Of a stretch of DNA of 64,000 nucleotides, positions 24,301 through 36,886 are shown piece by piece. Position 1 is the first letter of the stretch; every line of letters begins with the position of its first letter. Source of the DNA: Anoplopoma fimbria (taxonomy: Eukaryota > Chordata > Actinopteri > Perciformes > Anoplopomatidae). The stretch covers positions 10,959,748 to 11,023,747 of the forward strand of contig NC_072464.1 of assembly GCF_027596085.1 (NCBI RefSeq), read 5' to 3'. The notes beneath the pieces are model-generated. The model saw only the letters and a list, made by a program, of their open reading frames with translations, had not been told where the DNA came from and ran no database searches. Position numbers and translations under genes: made by a program.

Positions 24301-27300
24301 CTGAGGGTAATAGACTGACTTTGGATGAGTACATCATAATACCCTGATCAAAAAATCTGAACTAGCTCTTTAAGTGTACTATAGAAAGAGCAGTGTTTCC
24401 ACTGCAACAGTATTGATTTGTGAGCTCTATTATCAATCTGACAGAGGGATATATTGATCCCCTGGGTTCATATTCTCAACCAGTGGATGGGAATTGCATA
24501 TGAGGTCAATGGTCATGAATGCACGTGTTTGTCCAAAGTATGAAAAGTTACCCTCATGATCACCATCCAACTCTGCGTCATCAAGTTCATCTGCCTCAGG
24601 GCACACCTGTGGCTGAACTTTGACCTCAAGGCTGCGACTGAGCCAACTGGTCTGCTCCAGAGATGACCCTGCGATTCCACCCACTGCCTCGAGGATCCGC
24701 TGAGTCACCTCCTGCACGAAAATGTCACCATCGATCAATCATCACCATAGTATCTCACATGTACTCTCTCGCTATCTCAATCATAGCTAACACAATACAA
24801 CATGCATCATACCTGCAGATCTCTCGTGTCCTTTTTATTGTCCAGGTTGGGGAGCCTATTGACAAAGTCATTGAGTATTCTGCAAGACAGAAACCATTTA
24901 TGAGTATCAGATTTCCAAAAGAAAACAGGCAAATGTTAACTGTAGAGGAAAGAATTATCATTTAATGTATGACCTTTGTATTAAGAATGACTCTCTGTGT
25001 TATACTGTTATTTGTGGCCTGCGCGAAGGCATGACCGGCTGCCTTCCGCTTGAACTATGCTCGAACCCCTGACATCTGGCTGTCTTTCAGTTGAACTGTA
25101 CTTGAACCTCTGATGACTGGCTAACGAACTGTCTTTCTTAATACAAATGCCTGATCTGTATACCACGCTGGTGTGCCAAATGCTGTCTGAGACATGTCCT
25201 TCATCTTAAGAAATTCCCTTCCTTTACTAAGTATTGACTCTCTGTTCCATATTAAGTATGTCCATCCCTTCATTGAATGTAACTATTGATGTCTATCCCT
25301 TCAGTTGAATGTAACTATTGACTCTTTGTTCTTATGCATATAAAACCCTAGTGAAGAGGCACTCAAGTACCGATTCCTCGGCAGTCAGTAGCTGACTGTC
25401 ACTTTGTTGGTTTCGGTCCTTTTGCGCAAAAGCTTATAAAATATATACAAAGATAAATTTCTCTTTGTTGGTCTCCCTTATTCGGTCAAACTTCCACCAC
25501 ATTAACAAACATGTTTGAGCAAATACAGCTAGCAGGTCAATCATTGTCAATGTCCTAGACTGCAGTCCATTTCTGAGCTGTTTCGGTGTGTATGCCCTGA
25601 TACTGTTTAAGAGTATTCTGTAATACAATAGTACTACTACTACCAATCAAAGTAATTTTGTTGCTGCTGTTAAAAAAAATGCACCACAGTAATGCACTAC
25701 TATTTCATTTTGTTTTAAGTGTGTAGCATAAAGGGACTACAATTGCATTTTGTTGTGAAACCCTGTATTGTACAATGACAACGAACAAATGAACCTTGAA
25801 TAAGAACTGAATGTTTTAAAAACTGACCCCAGCAACAAGAAGTGTCCAGGCGGGGCCAGGTTTAGCTGAACAGACTCCCGTAACAAACTGAGGAGAGGAG
25901 CCACGTTTTCCTGCAGAGTCTGAGCTGAAATGCTACACAGACAAACATTAATACAAAATAAAAAATATACATTATGATGTTATTAATATCATTTGTAGAA
26001 TAGTCTTATCAAAGCTGAGGTGGAGACTCGTATTGTATTTCCTACTAACCTGTGGATATAGGCGTAGCTGAACTGTAACATGGGGATATCTACTAGGGTT
26101 GACTTCTGTTGGAGAGAAAAGTACATACAAAATGTTACAGAAATTATGGTAAATTGACCTCAGAAACCACCAGCATACTACTTTTGAGCAGCTGTGCATG
26201 TATGTATGTATGTATGTATGTATGTATGTATGTATGTATGTATGTATGTATGTGTACCTGTTCTCCTTTGATCTGATGTGGTTTCTTCACCACCTCCTTG
26301 ACCAATTGTAAGACTGCATCTGTTTGCAAGGTGTGCAAGGATTTCACCAGAGCCACAATGGTTAGACGAGACTCACTGGCCACTGGCAAAACCTAAAGAA
26401 GACAGGAGTGAGAATAAATGCAAGCTGCTCTAAAGCCTCGCAATGAGCTACATGTGACTGTCCTTTCTAGGTTTCTAGAAACGCTGCAGTTCTTACCTTG
26501 TTTTTATGTCTCCTTTTACTCCTTCTGCTGCTCCACACTGCTCCCAGTGAAGCCATGAGCTGAATCCCATACGGCCCAGTTAGAGGGACCAGGAACTCCA
26601 GTATCCGCTGACGTAAGATCTGAACATGCACACACCGTGAATGGTTGACATTTTCCATTATAACACATGCACATTGATTAAAAAAGGAGAAGTTGTGTAA
26701 GTGCAGGATATAAGCTACACTAACACCATATATGACACATATCTGTTATTCAATACATTTGTCCTGGGATAAAACAAATGAAGAATTATCCACGTATGTA
26801 GCACACTACACACCTTGGTGCTTTTAAAGTAGACAGAGGTAGAAGTGTGTTTGCTGCTCTGGGCAGTGTCCGATGCCTGCCTCTGAAACTCTTCCCTCAT
26901 GACCACGCCCCATAACAACGCCATGCTACTGAGCATTTGTGGCAGTGCCTCAATCACAGCGTTGCGTGCATTACGGACATCCACAGGATCACAGGCAACC
27001 AAGGACTAACAGGGAGAAAGAGAGAGATCAAAATGGCTTTTTACATTCTCGTACATATAAGAGTTACATATTTGTTTGGGCTTCATCCTCACCTTCTTGT
27101 TGTCCAGTAGACAATAGTGTGTAATGGTGGTCAGGCCTTCTAGCAGAGTCAGAGGGTAGTCAGGAGCAATGTTTTCCCTCCTACCACTCAGGCTGATCAT
27201 AGGACAGAAACATTTATCAAATTAAAAGCACAATAGTTTCCTCTCTGTACATTTTTTTTAGATTATATCAAAATACATTCCAGCCATGATACACACTGGT

Positions 27301-30300
27301 ATACATAACTAATAACACTGCTTAACTTCTTGAATTACAAAAACTATTGGCGAACTAAGCAGTGTGTCTTTGTACTGTTTTATATTGTGCTTGTGAAGTG
27401 GAAAATACGTTCTGGAGGTGCTCCGTCTACCTCTGATTTGTCTTTCCTCCGTCATGCTCGTAGAGCTTGACCAGCTCGTCCAAGTTCCTGCAGATCTGAC
27501 TGATGAGTGGAGCCATGATGATGCCCAGTGAACGACCCAAGTATGGCAGAGAGGAGCACAACAGTGACACCCAGTGGGGGTGCATGGCATAGCCGTACTG
27601 TGGCTGCAGAGCCCTGGCTGCGGCAGAAACGAACATTCCTTGGGCTGTGATGGGGTGGCTTTGGACGTACTGGGCTGCCTTGATGGACTGCTGAAACAGA
27701 ACTGCAGTTTGCCATTCACGAGCAAGCGGGGTGGTGGCTGTTGGGGATTCGCGGGGCTCTCCGGGCTGGCCAGACGACGCAGCTGCCGAGACAGCACCAC
27801 CGGGCCACACATGGGACTCCAGGACTATGAGAGCCTGGAGGAGTCTCAATAATTCCATTTGTAAGGGGAACTGCTCCGGTCCACCTCCTGCTCCAAGATT
27901 CACCAGACTCTCCTCAGACAGGCCTCCCTGCTCATCCAGAAGCTCCGCACCCTTGGATGGTCCCTTCTCAGTCACCCTTTGGCTGACATACATGGATGCA
28001 GAAAGTGTCAGCAGAGCATATTGCTGCACCTTACATCCTGAGAGGAGTCTGTGGATGGACTCCACACTGGACCCATTGCCCTCTTGTCCATGTGCGATGC
28101 AGCCAAGCTGGTTAACAATCCGGGTCAGCACCTCCACACTCTTCACCTGAACCTCCCTGTTCCCCTGCAGGTCAAGAGGATCCAGGCTCAGATAGGAAGG
28201 GTAAAGGGAGCGCAGGAATCGCAGGCACAAGGACACCAGCAGTTCAATGAGCAACGATGGAGGCACTGAGGGGGAGGAAGAAGGGGAGAGCAGGCTGCCG
28301 TAGAAGCCCTGACCGTCCTGAGCCTGTTGGTGGCGCTGCAAGAGGTTGGAGACCAGGTTTAAATGTGCAGAGGAGCTTGTGTCCAGAGAAGTGCAGGAGA
28401 GGGCATTCACCAGAGGGCATTCAGCACTGCTTCGCAGCAGGCTGTCTAGCAGTGCCAAGCCTTGGAGCAGATGGCGCCATCCGCCTGCCACAGGATACAG
28501 AAGCACATGGCGGAACAGGGAGTCGATGGCCTCTCTCTTCTCACGCTCCTGTTTTAACAGGCGAGACCTGGCCATGGCCTCCAGCTCCAAATCCTCCTCA
28601 TCCTCACTTGACAGGGAATCAGACGCCTGCGTGTGCTCGGACTCTACCCTCCGCAGGCCGTTGACAACACCTCCTTCCTCGACACTGCGGTAGGGGACAG
28701 AGCCTGAGCTGGAGTTCTCGGTGGATAGCTGGGCTCCACTTGTGTCGGCTGACTCAGTGTGTTCACTCTCTGCCTCCTCTGCCTCCTCCTCCTCCTCCTC
28801 CTCCTCTTCCCCTTCTTCCTCCTGCTCTTCTTCCGTCTCTTCACTCTCACTCCTAGATACCACTAAGGTGTCCGATGGTTTGGCCAACTCTGGGCCACTT
28901 TCTAACTCTACCCACAGGGATTCCCGGTCCACGATGTTCATGAGATTTAAGGTGGTGACCTCTGTTGACATGGAATCCACAGACATCCCAGAGGTTTTGG
29001 TGGAGCTTCGGTTTCTGTTGCTTAGAACCTTCAGGTTACCTTTAAGAAATAAAACAAAACACATATACAGCCAAACCAAATCTAATTGGAATTATAATTT
29101 ACACAGCATATGCAAATTACGCTGACAAATGCACTTACCAGCAGTGAGATTTTGTTTGATGCTCTGAATGGAGCAGCGCTGAGTGGAGGGGTGAAGCAGC
29201 AACAACAGAATAGGCTCCAGGACCCGGATCACGTCGTTGAGGGAAAGAGCCCTGACCAGCCAGCACTGAGCTGCTGCACTTATTGAGCCATCTGTGCAGC
29301 TCAGACTGTCCACCACCACACACAGAGACCTGAGAGAAACACACATTTCAACAGTCAGATTTGGTAAATAAAGCACCCCAACACAAAGAGAAAATCATGC
29401 CTCTAATAAGTCTAATAGGAATAATAAAAAGATTTAAAAAAAAAAAGAAAATGTCAAGGATTTTACTCAATCTGCAGTTTTTGAACATTGTATTCATCAT
29501 GTTTTTCAGATTTGACATATTCAGGCATTTTTTAACTGCTGCATATTTGCTGTAACACAAGTGCTTTGCGCTCACGCACACAGTTGAATATTTGCATGAA
29601 GCTGAACTTTGTCATGCTTGTTCTTACTTTGCATCTTTGCAAAGACACTAATGCCTCCTTGTGTAGCAGGTTCATCCACTATCAGAGGAGCACTGACACA
29701 CATGCTGATGTTTTAAGCTATAAAAGAAGAGTACTGAGACACAGTGATGTACATTTTTAAAGACACTACCCTCCATTTGTCACCACTTTTCAACCATGTA
29801 CTTACCGATCGAAGGAGTGATCGAGAGACATGGTTCTGTTGGTCTGGATCTCCCGGGTCAGGTGCCATAGAACTGTGAAGCGGTGTAGTGCTTCCAGCCT
29901 AACAGCCTAGGGCAGACAAACACAAGGCAAACATAAGGCTTTTCTCTACACTTGTCACATTTCCCAGTAGCTCTGTTTATGTGTCCCAGATAAACTGACA
30001 CATGCTGGGAGAACATGAAAATGTGTTCAGCGTGTTTGCATGCATATTACACACCTTGTCTTTGTGCAATAGTGCCTGGCAGATGATGTCTTCACAGATG
30101 GATGCCGATGGAGCCAAACAGTGAAGCCTGTAAAAGAGTTCCACACAGGAAATGTGCTGCTCTCTCCGCTCTGTGTCCAGCTGGTTCCACAGTACCTGGG
30201 ACACCCTCTGAGTCACAGCAAAAAGAAGGAAATAAAATGAATATTGCATTTACACTAGCTCTGAGTTACACCAACATTTTCCCTATTATAACCTAACCTG

Positions 30301-33300
30301 ATAGAAATCCGTGCCTTCCTCTATGGCACGAAGCAGAGGAGGGTAGATGGGTGGCACAGTGACCATCTGCAGCTGCCCACTCAGAGGGTTACAGTCAGAT
30401 CCTAGGTAGCGTCTGTGCTTGTCCTGGATGACCAGTGCTAAGGACTGGGAGTGGTTGATGAGCTCCAACAAAGCGGACACTGCTATGTGCTGGATGGTGT
30501 AGTCCCTGGACAGGCAGCACAGGGTCATCAAGGACCTCAACCACACTGGCAAGTTGTGGACATCAAAATCTGTGGAAAACCAAAACGTTTTAATCACTTT
30601 TTGTGGCTTAAAGTAAGTAGCGGACAGTAGTAATAACTAACATCTATGTGCTGACCTGTGTGGCCAAACATGTCTGTGTGGAGAACCAGAGTTTCCTCTT
30701 CACTTAGGTAGACGGGGAAGGTGGTACACTCCAGCAGCAGGTGGCAGGTGGCGGTGAAGGCCTGTCGACAGGCCTCAGAGATCTCTGCCCTGCCACGGGG
30801 CATGTAGCCAGCCGCCCAGTCCGGACACCCCAAATGCCCACGCTCCTTTTTCTTCTCTGTGGGGGCTGCTAAGAGCTGGGCTTCAGATGTAGGCCGGGAT
30901 TTAAGCTTGTGTGGAGTGAACATTTCTGCCAGTTTGTCTTTAATTTCACGTCCCCCTATGCCCGCCAACAATGTCTTCTCATCCACGGACGCTGCAGTTA
31001 GGTCAGGCTGGGGTCTTTCCTCCTGTCCCCCAACATCCTCCACCTGCACCAACAGGTATCTATAACATGGTAGAAGGGAAAATATATACAAATCACACTT
31101 TTATAAAATAGGTCCATGTAGGTTATACCTAATTTAATAATTCCTCATTAGTCTACCTTGTGGTTATGGAGGCCAGGATGTCCTGCAGACACTGGGTCAT
31201 GGTGTCTACACTGCCTCCCTTCCTCCACACTCCCTCGCCTTCTTTGGAGATTCCATTCTCCTCCTCCTCCACCATCCTCATCCCTGGTGGGAGATGCTGC
31301 TCCGAAGGTGAGGCGCTGATGCCCAATCCGCTGTCTTCGGACCTGAGTTTTGGGTAAACACCATCTGCAATCTCTGCCTCGTCTCCTCCGTCTCTGTTCA
31401 GCTCTTCGTCTCCATGGTTACCATTTAACTCCTCAACATTGCCATCTTTCTCTCCCTCCTTCTCTATATCCTAGATAGAGTATGATTGATATGATCACAG
31501 TCAAACATCAAAAATATAAATGAAAAATAATTCACATTGGCGCAGACAGTAAAATGCCCAACCTGAGCCTTTTTGCTTTCCTCCTCCGGTGACTGTAATT
31601 CCATGTCCTCTGTCTGTGCTCTTGCCTCGATGTCCATATAAGCTACAGGCATCTGGATTTTGCTCAGGACCTTGAAGCATGCTCGTAGACCCTGTGTGAC
31701 ATCTTCCAGGCCAACAAAGTCCATGTGGCTGTGAAGGGTCCCTAGCATGGTGCCCAACATCTCTGGGAGGAATTGGGACTGGATGTCAGCATGAAGCTCC
31801 TGTGGGAAAACAAACAACACTGTTTGTGTCCAATATTTGTGTTTATGAGTCAGACTTTGGTCAACTAACACTGAATGAAAGATAATATTTGTTTAAACCA
31901 TGCAAGCATGCAAAAAAGATTAACCATGTTAAAGCTTAGCATTTTTCTCTATTTTGTCAAAATTATACCAATTTGCTTCTCAATTCGTCATTTGTTGAAA
32001 TTTGCCAAAATATCAAAACCCAATATTCTGGTTTTTTGCAAAACATTTTTTATTTTTTTTGCCAGATTCACTGCATTAATTTACTTTCACAATGGTGACC
32101 TAAATGTGTGCAACTGTGTGTAAGTTGTTTACCAGAGGGAGAACGTCAAGCAGGAAAATTATGAGATCGGACATCTCTGTGACAGACGGAGCAGGGTGTT
32201 TGCGCTCCAGTCGAGGAGGTGTTGGTGGGTCCTTTTTGTCACTATTGAGTAAAGAAGGAGAAATAAAAACAGTGATCATTGTTGGTTGATATTTGAGGTT
32301 AAAAAAAGAGAGTTCACGCACATTTCGTTTATGTTCTTGGCATGTTTATTTTGTACGGAAACAATTTATTCAATTCAGCTGATGGCTTTCTTTCACATTA
32401 TTGATTCTATGTTGTTTACTGTGTTAATGCTGACTTTTCCCTATAATCTTGAATGTCTATAGTCAACATGCATAATTCCCCTTTATAAATAAGAATTCCA
32501 TGTCACAGTCATTCCTGCCATACCTGACAGAAGTGCAGAAGCGTCGGGTCATGTACTCCCACAGGTATTCTTTGTTCATGGAGGTCACGAGCATATTCAC
32601 CGTCTTTATGATCTCTGCTGCATTTTTATTCTCTTTTATTGTACTGTTTCAGAAAACATAAGAAAAGCATATTCTAAGGTCTCATATTTGTCAGTTGCAA
32701 TTTTGTCACATGTTCAGTTAAATATGTATTCAACAATAAACATCCTTGCATCTTTCCTATCATCTATCGCTCTCACCTGGCTAGCTGGTTGCCTGAGAGA
32801 CCTGAGCTTTCCTCCCCCAGCATCTCTCGACAGTAGCTGTAGAAGGCTCGGACCACCTCCAACAACACACTGTTCAACACCACTGGACCTGTGCAGAAAC
32901 GCTGTCTTTTATCACAGTGAAACATGCTTAGAGTGAAGCTGCGACATTAACAAAGAGTGGCGGATCAAGCAATTCAGCATTTTGACGTGTTTGTACGCTG
33001 CAGTGCTCGGTGCTGCCTACCTATCTCCGGTTTATCCAGCAGACTGATGATAATGCGAAAGGGCCTGAGGTACCCAATCACACTCTCTGGGTCGCTCTCA
33101 ACATCCTGCTGTTGTAGGATGTTAATAAGAGCCTGAAGTCACAGAAACAAACAAATGAGAATAAGAACAGCAGGTGAAAAGGATACATTGGTACACTTTT
33201 CACACTTGACCGAGATTTTACAAATTATGCGCCTACCCACATGTCCAAGCTGAAATATAAATGTTTTAAATATAAAATTCTTAAAGGAATAGTTTAGTTT

Positions 33301-36300
33301 AGACATTTTGTTAGTTTAGTTTATTTAGACATTTTGGGAAATATGTTTATTCACTTTCTTTGCAGAGAGTTAGATAAAAGTCATGTGGCGGACTATTTCT
33401 AGCCTGGAAGCTGTCACTTCCTGGAGGAAGTCTGGTTGCCCGGATCCTCATTGTGATAACAAGACAACAAGTCAACGCTTGCAGTAAGGAAATAGTGCCA
33501 AACATAGACCATAGAACTACAACCATTTTCATTCTCACACTTTTTTTTATGGGTTAAACAAACAACATATAAAGTCTTAACTAATGAGCTTAGGAGGGAT
33601 TTATAGATGGATTTTGTTTCCTTTGGATAGAGCCAACAAAGCTGTTTCCAACTGTTTCTAGTTATTATGCTAAGCTAACCTTCTTCTGGCTGTAGCTTAA
33701 TAATTACTGTATAACCTTAAGAATAGGATCGATCTTCTCATATAACTCTAGTAAGAAAATCAGTAAGTGTATTTCCCAAAATGTCAAACTTTTTCTTTAA
33801 CAACATTGACAAATCCGGTTTTACTAAAAATAAACACATATTTATGATTTTTAAGGGTTTTGTTGTTTGCTAACACATGACTGAGTTACCTGCACAAGGA
33901 AATCTCTTGAATATGTGCTGAAGTAAAAGGATGCATGTTCCTCCGTGGTGGTGGAGAGGGTAGGGTGTGGTGCCACCATTCCTTCTTTTTGTCTCTCCCT
34001 GACAACACATACACGGAGACATACAGTACTGCATTAACTGGGAAACTGAGTGGGTAATTCATATCTGAAATGTACTTGAGTGATCAGCACCTAGGAGCCA
34101 GGCGTAGAGGCGTCTATTGAGGGACATGTCTCTGCGGAGTAGGGTAAGTGCGGCTGCAGATACCATTGTTATCATGTCTTTACCACTCATGGCAATACTG
34201 GCCTCCGCTGGGTCCTAAACCAACAACACAGAGAGTAACATTTGCCAGAGGAACAACAAGAAAAAACAGGAGTGTGATGACGAGAAAGACTGTATGTTTA
34301 ATGGAAAAGAAGGTAAACAAACGGTAGTATTGGAGACAACTCACAAAAATGATACTCAATACTTTCACGCAGCAGCCACTGCTATATATATATGATGGCA
34401 ATTACAGGGTAATTACTTTTTTTTCACTTTAATAAACTGAATCTAATGAATCTGCTTTTACTTAGATCACAGCGAACCAAAGATGTGGTCCAGAAAAACC
34501 GGGAGTGAGTGTGTTAATGTGTGTACCAACCAGGCACGCAGCAATGGGGAAAAAGTAGAGCAGGATTTCAAGCATGTTCCTTTGCACCAGGACATTTGAA
34601 TCTTGCAGAGAAAGACACACCGACTTCATCTGAAGACACAGAGAAGCCGAGAAGTTCAGAAGTTTAGACGGATGACAAAAGATGGTGATGTAGAACTAAA
34701 TTGAAAAAATTACTGAAATATTTCCAAACTACAAAAAAATGACCCATTATTATTAAACGTGGTTCATACCACAAAAGTGCAGTAAGACAAACACAGACAC
34801 TCACCACCAGTCGGTGGTCGTAGCCTAGCATGTGTGTTTGCTGGCGCGGAGAAGCTTTGCAGTCAAAATGTGTGACTATAAAGACAGAGGCAGGCAGTCG
34901 CACCATGGGGGTGACCAGCATACTGCCCCACAGCGCACCATAGAACACCTGCTGACCCACCAGCAGCGACAGCTTCAGCAGCAAGGCATCAGTCCTGGAC
35001 AAAGAGAGATGACAGAATAGAGAGGAAAAACCCATTGACATGTGATCGAACAATATATCCTCTACTAAATCTATATCTCAGAGTGGCAGGCTGACTTTGG
35101 TTGGTGATGTCATATCAATCAATTATATAAAATTCCTCTGTTGTTTCAGTATAAAAGTGTCTAAGTGCACACCAAGCAGCTCCCAATAGAAAGATGGACT
35201 CCTTGTTTTCCATATTGTCATATAAAAGCACTTGACAAATCACGTGAAGAAACTTGAGAAATCTAATAAGAATCTCACTTCCCTACCTTGTCTGTGGCTC
35301 TCAGCCACAAGCTGACGCTTCTGTAATGAGTCACTCATGTATGCTTTCATTAAAGGAGAAAACGGTGCATTTTTTGGGACTATTTTCAGATGCAGATTAA
35401 TAAACATTCCGTAATTGAGTATTTACGATAGCAGGATCGTCTATGCAACCTTGTGGATTTGTTTTAAATTACTTCTAGACAACAATAGAGTCCTATAGCA
35501 CAGATGAATAAGGCTTTGGATACAGGAACTATAGGATTGTAAGAGGGATCAATTAGTAATTGATTGTGGTCTTTTTGGGGGATTTGTTGGCAATAAGAAT
35601 AATCTGAATATTGTCAGACGTATCCTTTACATTTATAAATGAGAAAGAAATGATCAATTTGAGATAATTAACAAAACTGTATGTGCTATGTACCTGTCGT
35701 AAACATCCAATCCCTCCTCCAGACCCGGCAGTAGTCCTGTTATGAAGGCCTGAAGACTGGGCAGCAGAGCCCTCTGGAGTGGGAGATAGTAACGCTCGTA
35801 CAGTGTCAGCAGTATAGGCTTCACTGCCATGGCTGCATGGCCCAACAGTGGGAACAATCCTGAGCTGAAAACCAAAACACACACAGATGCACACACACAC
35901 ACACACAAGTTATAAGATGCTAAGCTGCACACATAATCAGGCCGGATCTCTCTTTAAAGCAGTAACACATTCATGCCAGTTTCTTCACCTGTAAATAAAG
36001 AGATCCTTGGCCAGCCATTTTGTTCCAATGATTTTAAAAATGACCTCGTAGGTCTCCAAAGCCTTGAGGTGCACTCCGCTCGGCAGAGCCGGGTGCAGGC
36101 ACTGGGCGAGACGCTTCCCTATGATCAGCCTCTTGGGCAGGAGGGAGTAGCGAAGGTTACTTTGCAGGGCCTGAAAGAAAGAGACAGAAAAGAGAAAAAA
36201 CAACTGGGTTAGCCACTGAACAAAAGGTTTATATATTAAGTTAGAATTTGGCATAACCATCAAATAGTATAACCTACAGAGGCACACTGGAAGAGATGTT

Positions 36301-36846
36301 GTGCATACAGATTTAGTGTATAACAGACTTTTTTCCATCACATTCCCTGTGTACTTTTAGGACTAATGATTTTGATAAAACACACACAGACACTCCAAAG
36401 TAAACACACGCTCTGCAAGGGAGAAGCAAAAGTACATATTTATTGCCCAAAACAAATAGCTAGAAGACTCAAGCAATACGAGAGAGAGACACAAGAAAAC
36501 TTCCTCATAAGTACAGAGAACGGAAATTCACAAAAGCAGCTGAGAAGTTGACAGCCGCAAGATGAGGACCAAAAAAAAACCCCCACTGCAGATGCTTAAG
36601 TGAATTCAGATCAACTGTCATTAAATAATAGACCAAAGTTCTATATTGACAAACTTAGTTTTATACTAGAACCATTTGTAACAGTCCACGGTGTGCAACA
36701 TAACGTACCTTATTGAGTTTGCCCAAGGAGGAGATCAGATCTGCCCACTCACTCGAAGACTCAAAGTTTCGCAGCGCCTTCTCGATGACCGACGCATAGC
36801 TGCGATAGCGGTAGTCATTCTGCAGTTCCAACTCCTCAGGATCCAT
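18309..36846 (-). CDS. dop1b: DOP1B (DOPEY2), Dopey-family membrane-trafficking protein, 37 coding exons
   Basis: Dopey proteins bind MON2 and act in Golgi/endosome membrane traffic. Exons: 36709-36846, 35989-36170, 35694-35864, 34805-34994, 34531-34629, 34091-34214, 33890-33998, 33021-33132, 32777-32888, 32524-32643, 32133-32241, 31563-31799, 31157-31470, 30656-31059, 30298-30569, 30055-30207, 29806-29906, 29139-29329, 27431-29039, 27093-27192, 26814-27005, 26497-26619, 26258-26392, 26050-26105, 25828-25932, 24813-24879, 24552-24711, 23792-23874, 23601-23710, 23359-23508, 20861-20922, 20601-20729, 20387-20523, 20221-20276, 19988-20131, 19711-19843, 18309-18566. The N-terminus ([17 protein letters not shown]) and the Dopey N domain (first ~300 residues) track human DOP1B closely. 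The exons sum to 6,947 nt, one base short of a whole frame; the missing base is at the exon 6/7 junction. The corrected length is about 2,315 residues (human about 2,298). Confidence 0.93.
18651..18724. repeat. Perfect 34-bp inverted repeat with 6-nt loop in the last DOP1B intron
   Basis: The left arm (18651-18684) is the exact reverse complement of the right arm (18691-18724), separated by TTTCCG. The arms are not simple sequence. I see no terminal repeats or target duplication around it. A recent template-switch foldback or a hairpin element are the options. Confidence 0.95.
19020..19640. repeat. Probable interspersed repeats in DOP1B intron 36
   Basis: The stretch near 19560-19610 (CTTTGACCATCAAATCTCAT followed by CAGTTCATCCTTGAGTCCAA) resembles a dispersed teleost repeat. 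The preceding part, with GATTGGCC and GGGGGCGGGAC near 19300, looks like another foreign GC-richer segment. No ends could be defined. Confidence 0.35.
21406..22271. mobile_element. Probable non-autonomous hAT-like element in DOP1B intron 30
   Basis: The left end TAGGGCTGTGCTCGACTAA and the right end (complement TAGAGCTGCCCTC, with GAGTCGACTA nearby) form imperfect inverted termini typical of teleost hAT relics. The putative 8-bp flanks (ACGTAATT and GAGTAATA) agree in only five positions. A CT-rich microsatellite (about 21540-21630) lies inside. No transposase frame is visible. Confidence 0.4.
21536..21632. repeat. CT-rich microsatellite
   Basis: Runs of CTCTCT interrupted by TTTCACTCACTCA units. 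The serine/arginine-rich frames here come from the repeat. Confidence 0.8.
22983..23026. repeat. Perfect 44-bp palindrome without spacer, in DOP1B intron 30
   Basis: The first 22 bases are the exact reverse complement of the last 22, centred on an AT run. The outer 14 bases of each arm (GTAAACCTTACTCT) are not simple sequence. A weaker palindrome lies nearby at 22311-22348 (15-bp arms, one mismatch). Confidence 0.95.
24941..25501 (+). mobile_element. Solo LTR with TTAAC target duplication in DOP1B intron 25
   Basis: The 561-bp unit begins TGTAGAGG and ends CACCACA (TG...CA). It is flanked by the exact 5-bp duplication TTAAC (24936-24940 and 25502-25506). An internal TATA-like box (CATATAAAAC, about 25337-25346) places its promoter on the plus strand, antisense to DOP1B. 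No internal retroviral or retrotransposon genes remain, so this is the product of LTR-LTR recombination. Gypsy or ERV class cannot be told from the LTR alone. Confidence 0.85.
26197..26252. repeat. (TATG)n microsatellite next to a DOP1B splice donor
   Basis: About 14 units. On the minus strand it begins within about six bases of the exon 23 donor (GTACAC, exon end 26258), so it occupies the start of intron 23. Confidence 0.9.
27431..29039 (-). other. DOP1B exon 19: 1.6-kb exon with acidic and serine-rich insert
   Basis: This is the largest coding exon, 536 codons. Its first third encodes an [12 protein letters not shown] run followed by a stretch of glutamates (about 28785-28850 in DNA) and Ser/Glu-rich sequence containing [20 protein letters not shown]. 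The rest is helical and leucine-rich, rejoining conserved Dopey sequence toward [20 protein letters not shown]. The acidic part is coded by CTC/TCC repeats and probably varies in length between species. Confidence 0.8.
33281..33800. mobile_element. TTAA-flanked MITE (piggyBac-like) in DOP1B intron 7
   Basis: Both ends share GACATTTTGGGAAATA in inverted orientation (left about 33341-33356, right complement about 33770-33785). The unit lies between TTAA tetranucleotides at 33281-33284 and 33797-33800, the piggyBac target. The left end contains an extra duplication of AGTTTAGACATTTTG. No transposase is encoded; the 63-codon frame inside is fortuitous. Confidence 0.65.
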
Positions 36847-36886
36847 GATAGATCAGTCTGATCCCCGCATGTTCAGCACAATATTT
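36847..36886 (-). other. DOP1B 5' UTR part of the first coding exon
   Basis: A CTCTCATGCAG acceptor on the minus strand ends at 36887, leaving 40 nt of UTR before the start codon at 36846. This implies an upstream non-coding exon. Confidence 0.6.

Noticed and set aside
28257..28850. Long frames on the plus strand and an Arg/Lys-rich minus frame
   Set aside because: They are shadows of DOP1B exon 19, whose frame matches Dopey proteins.
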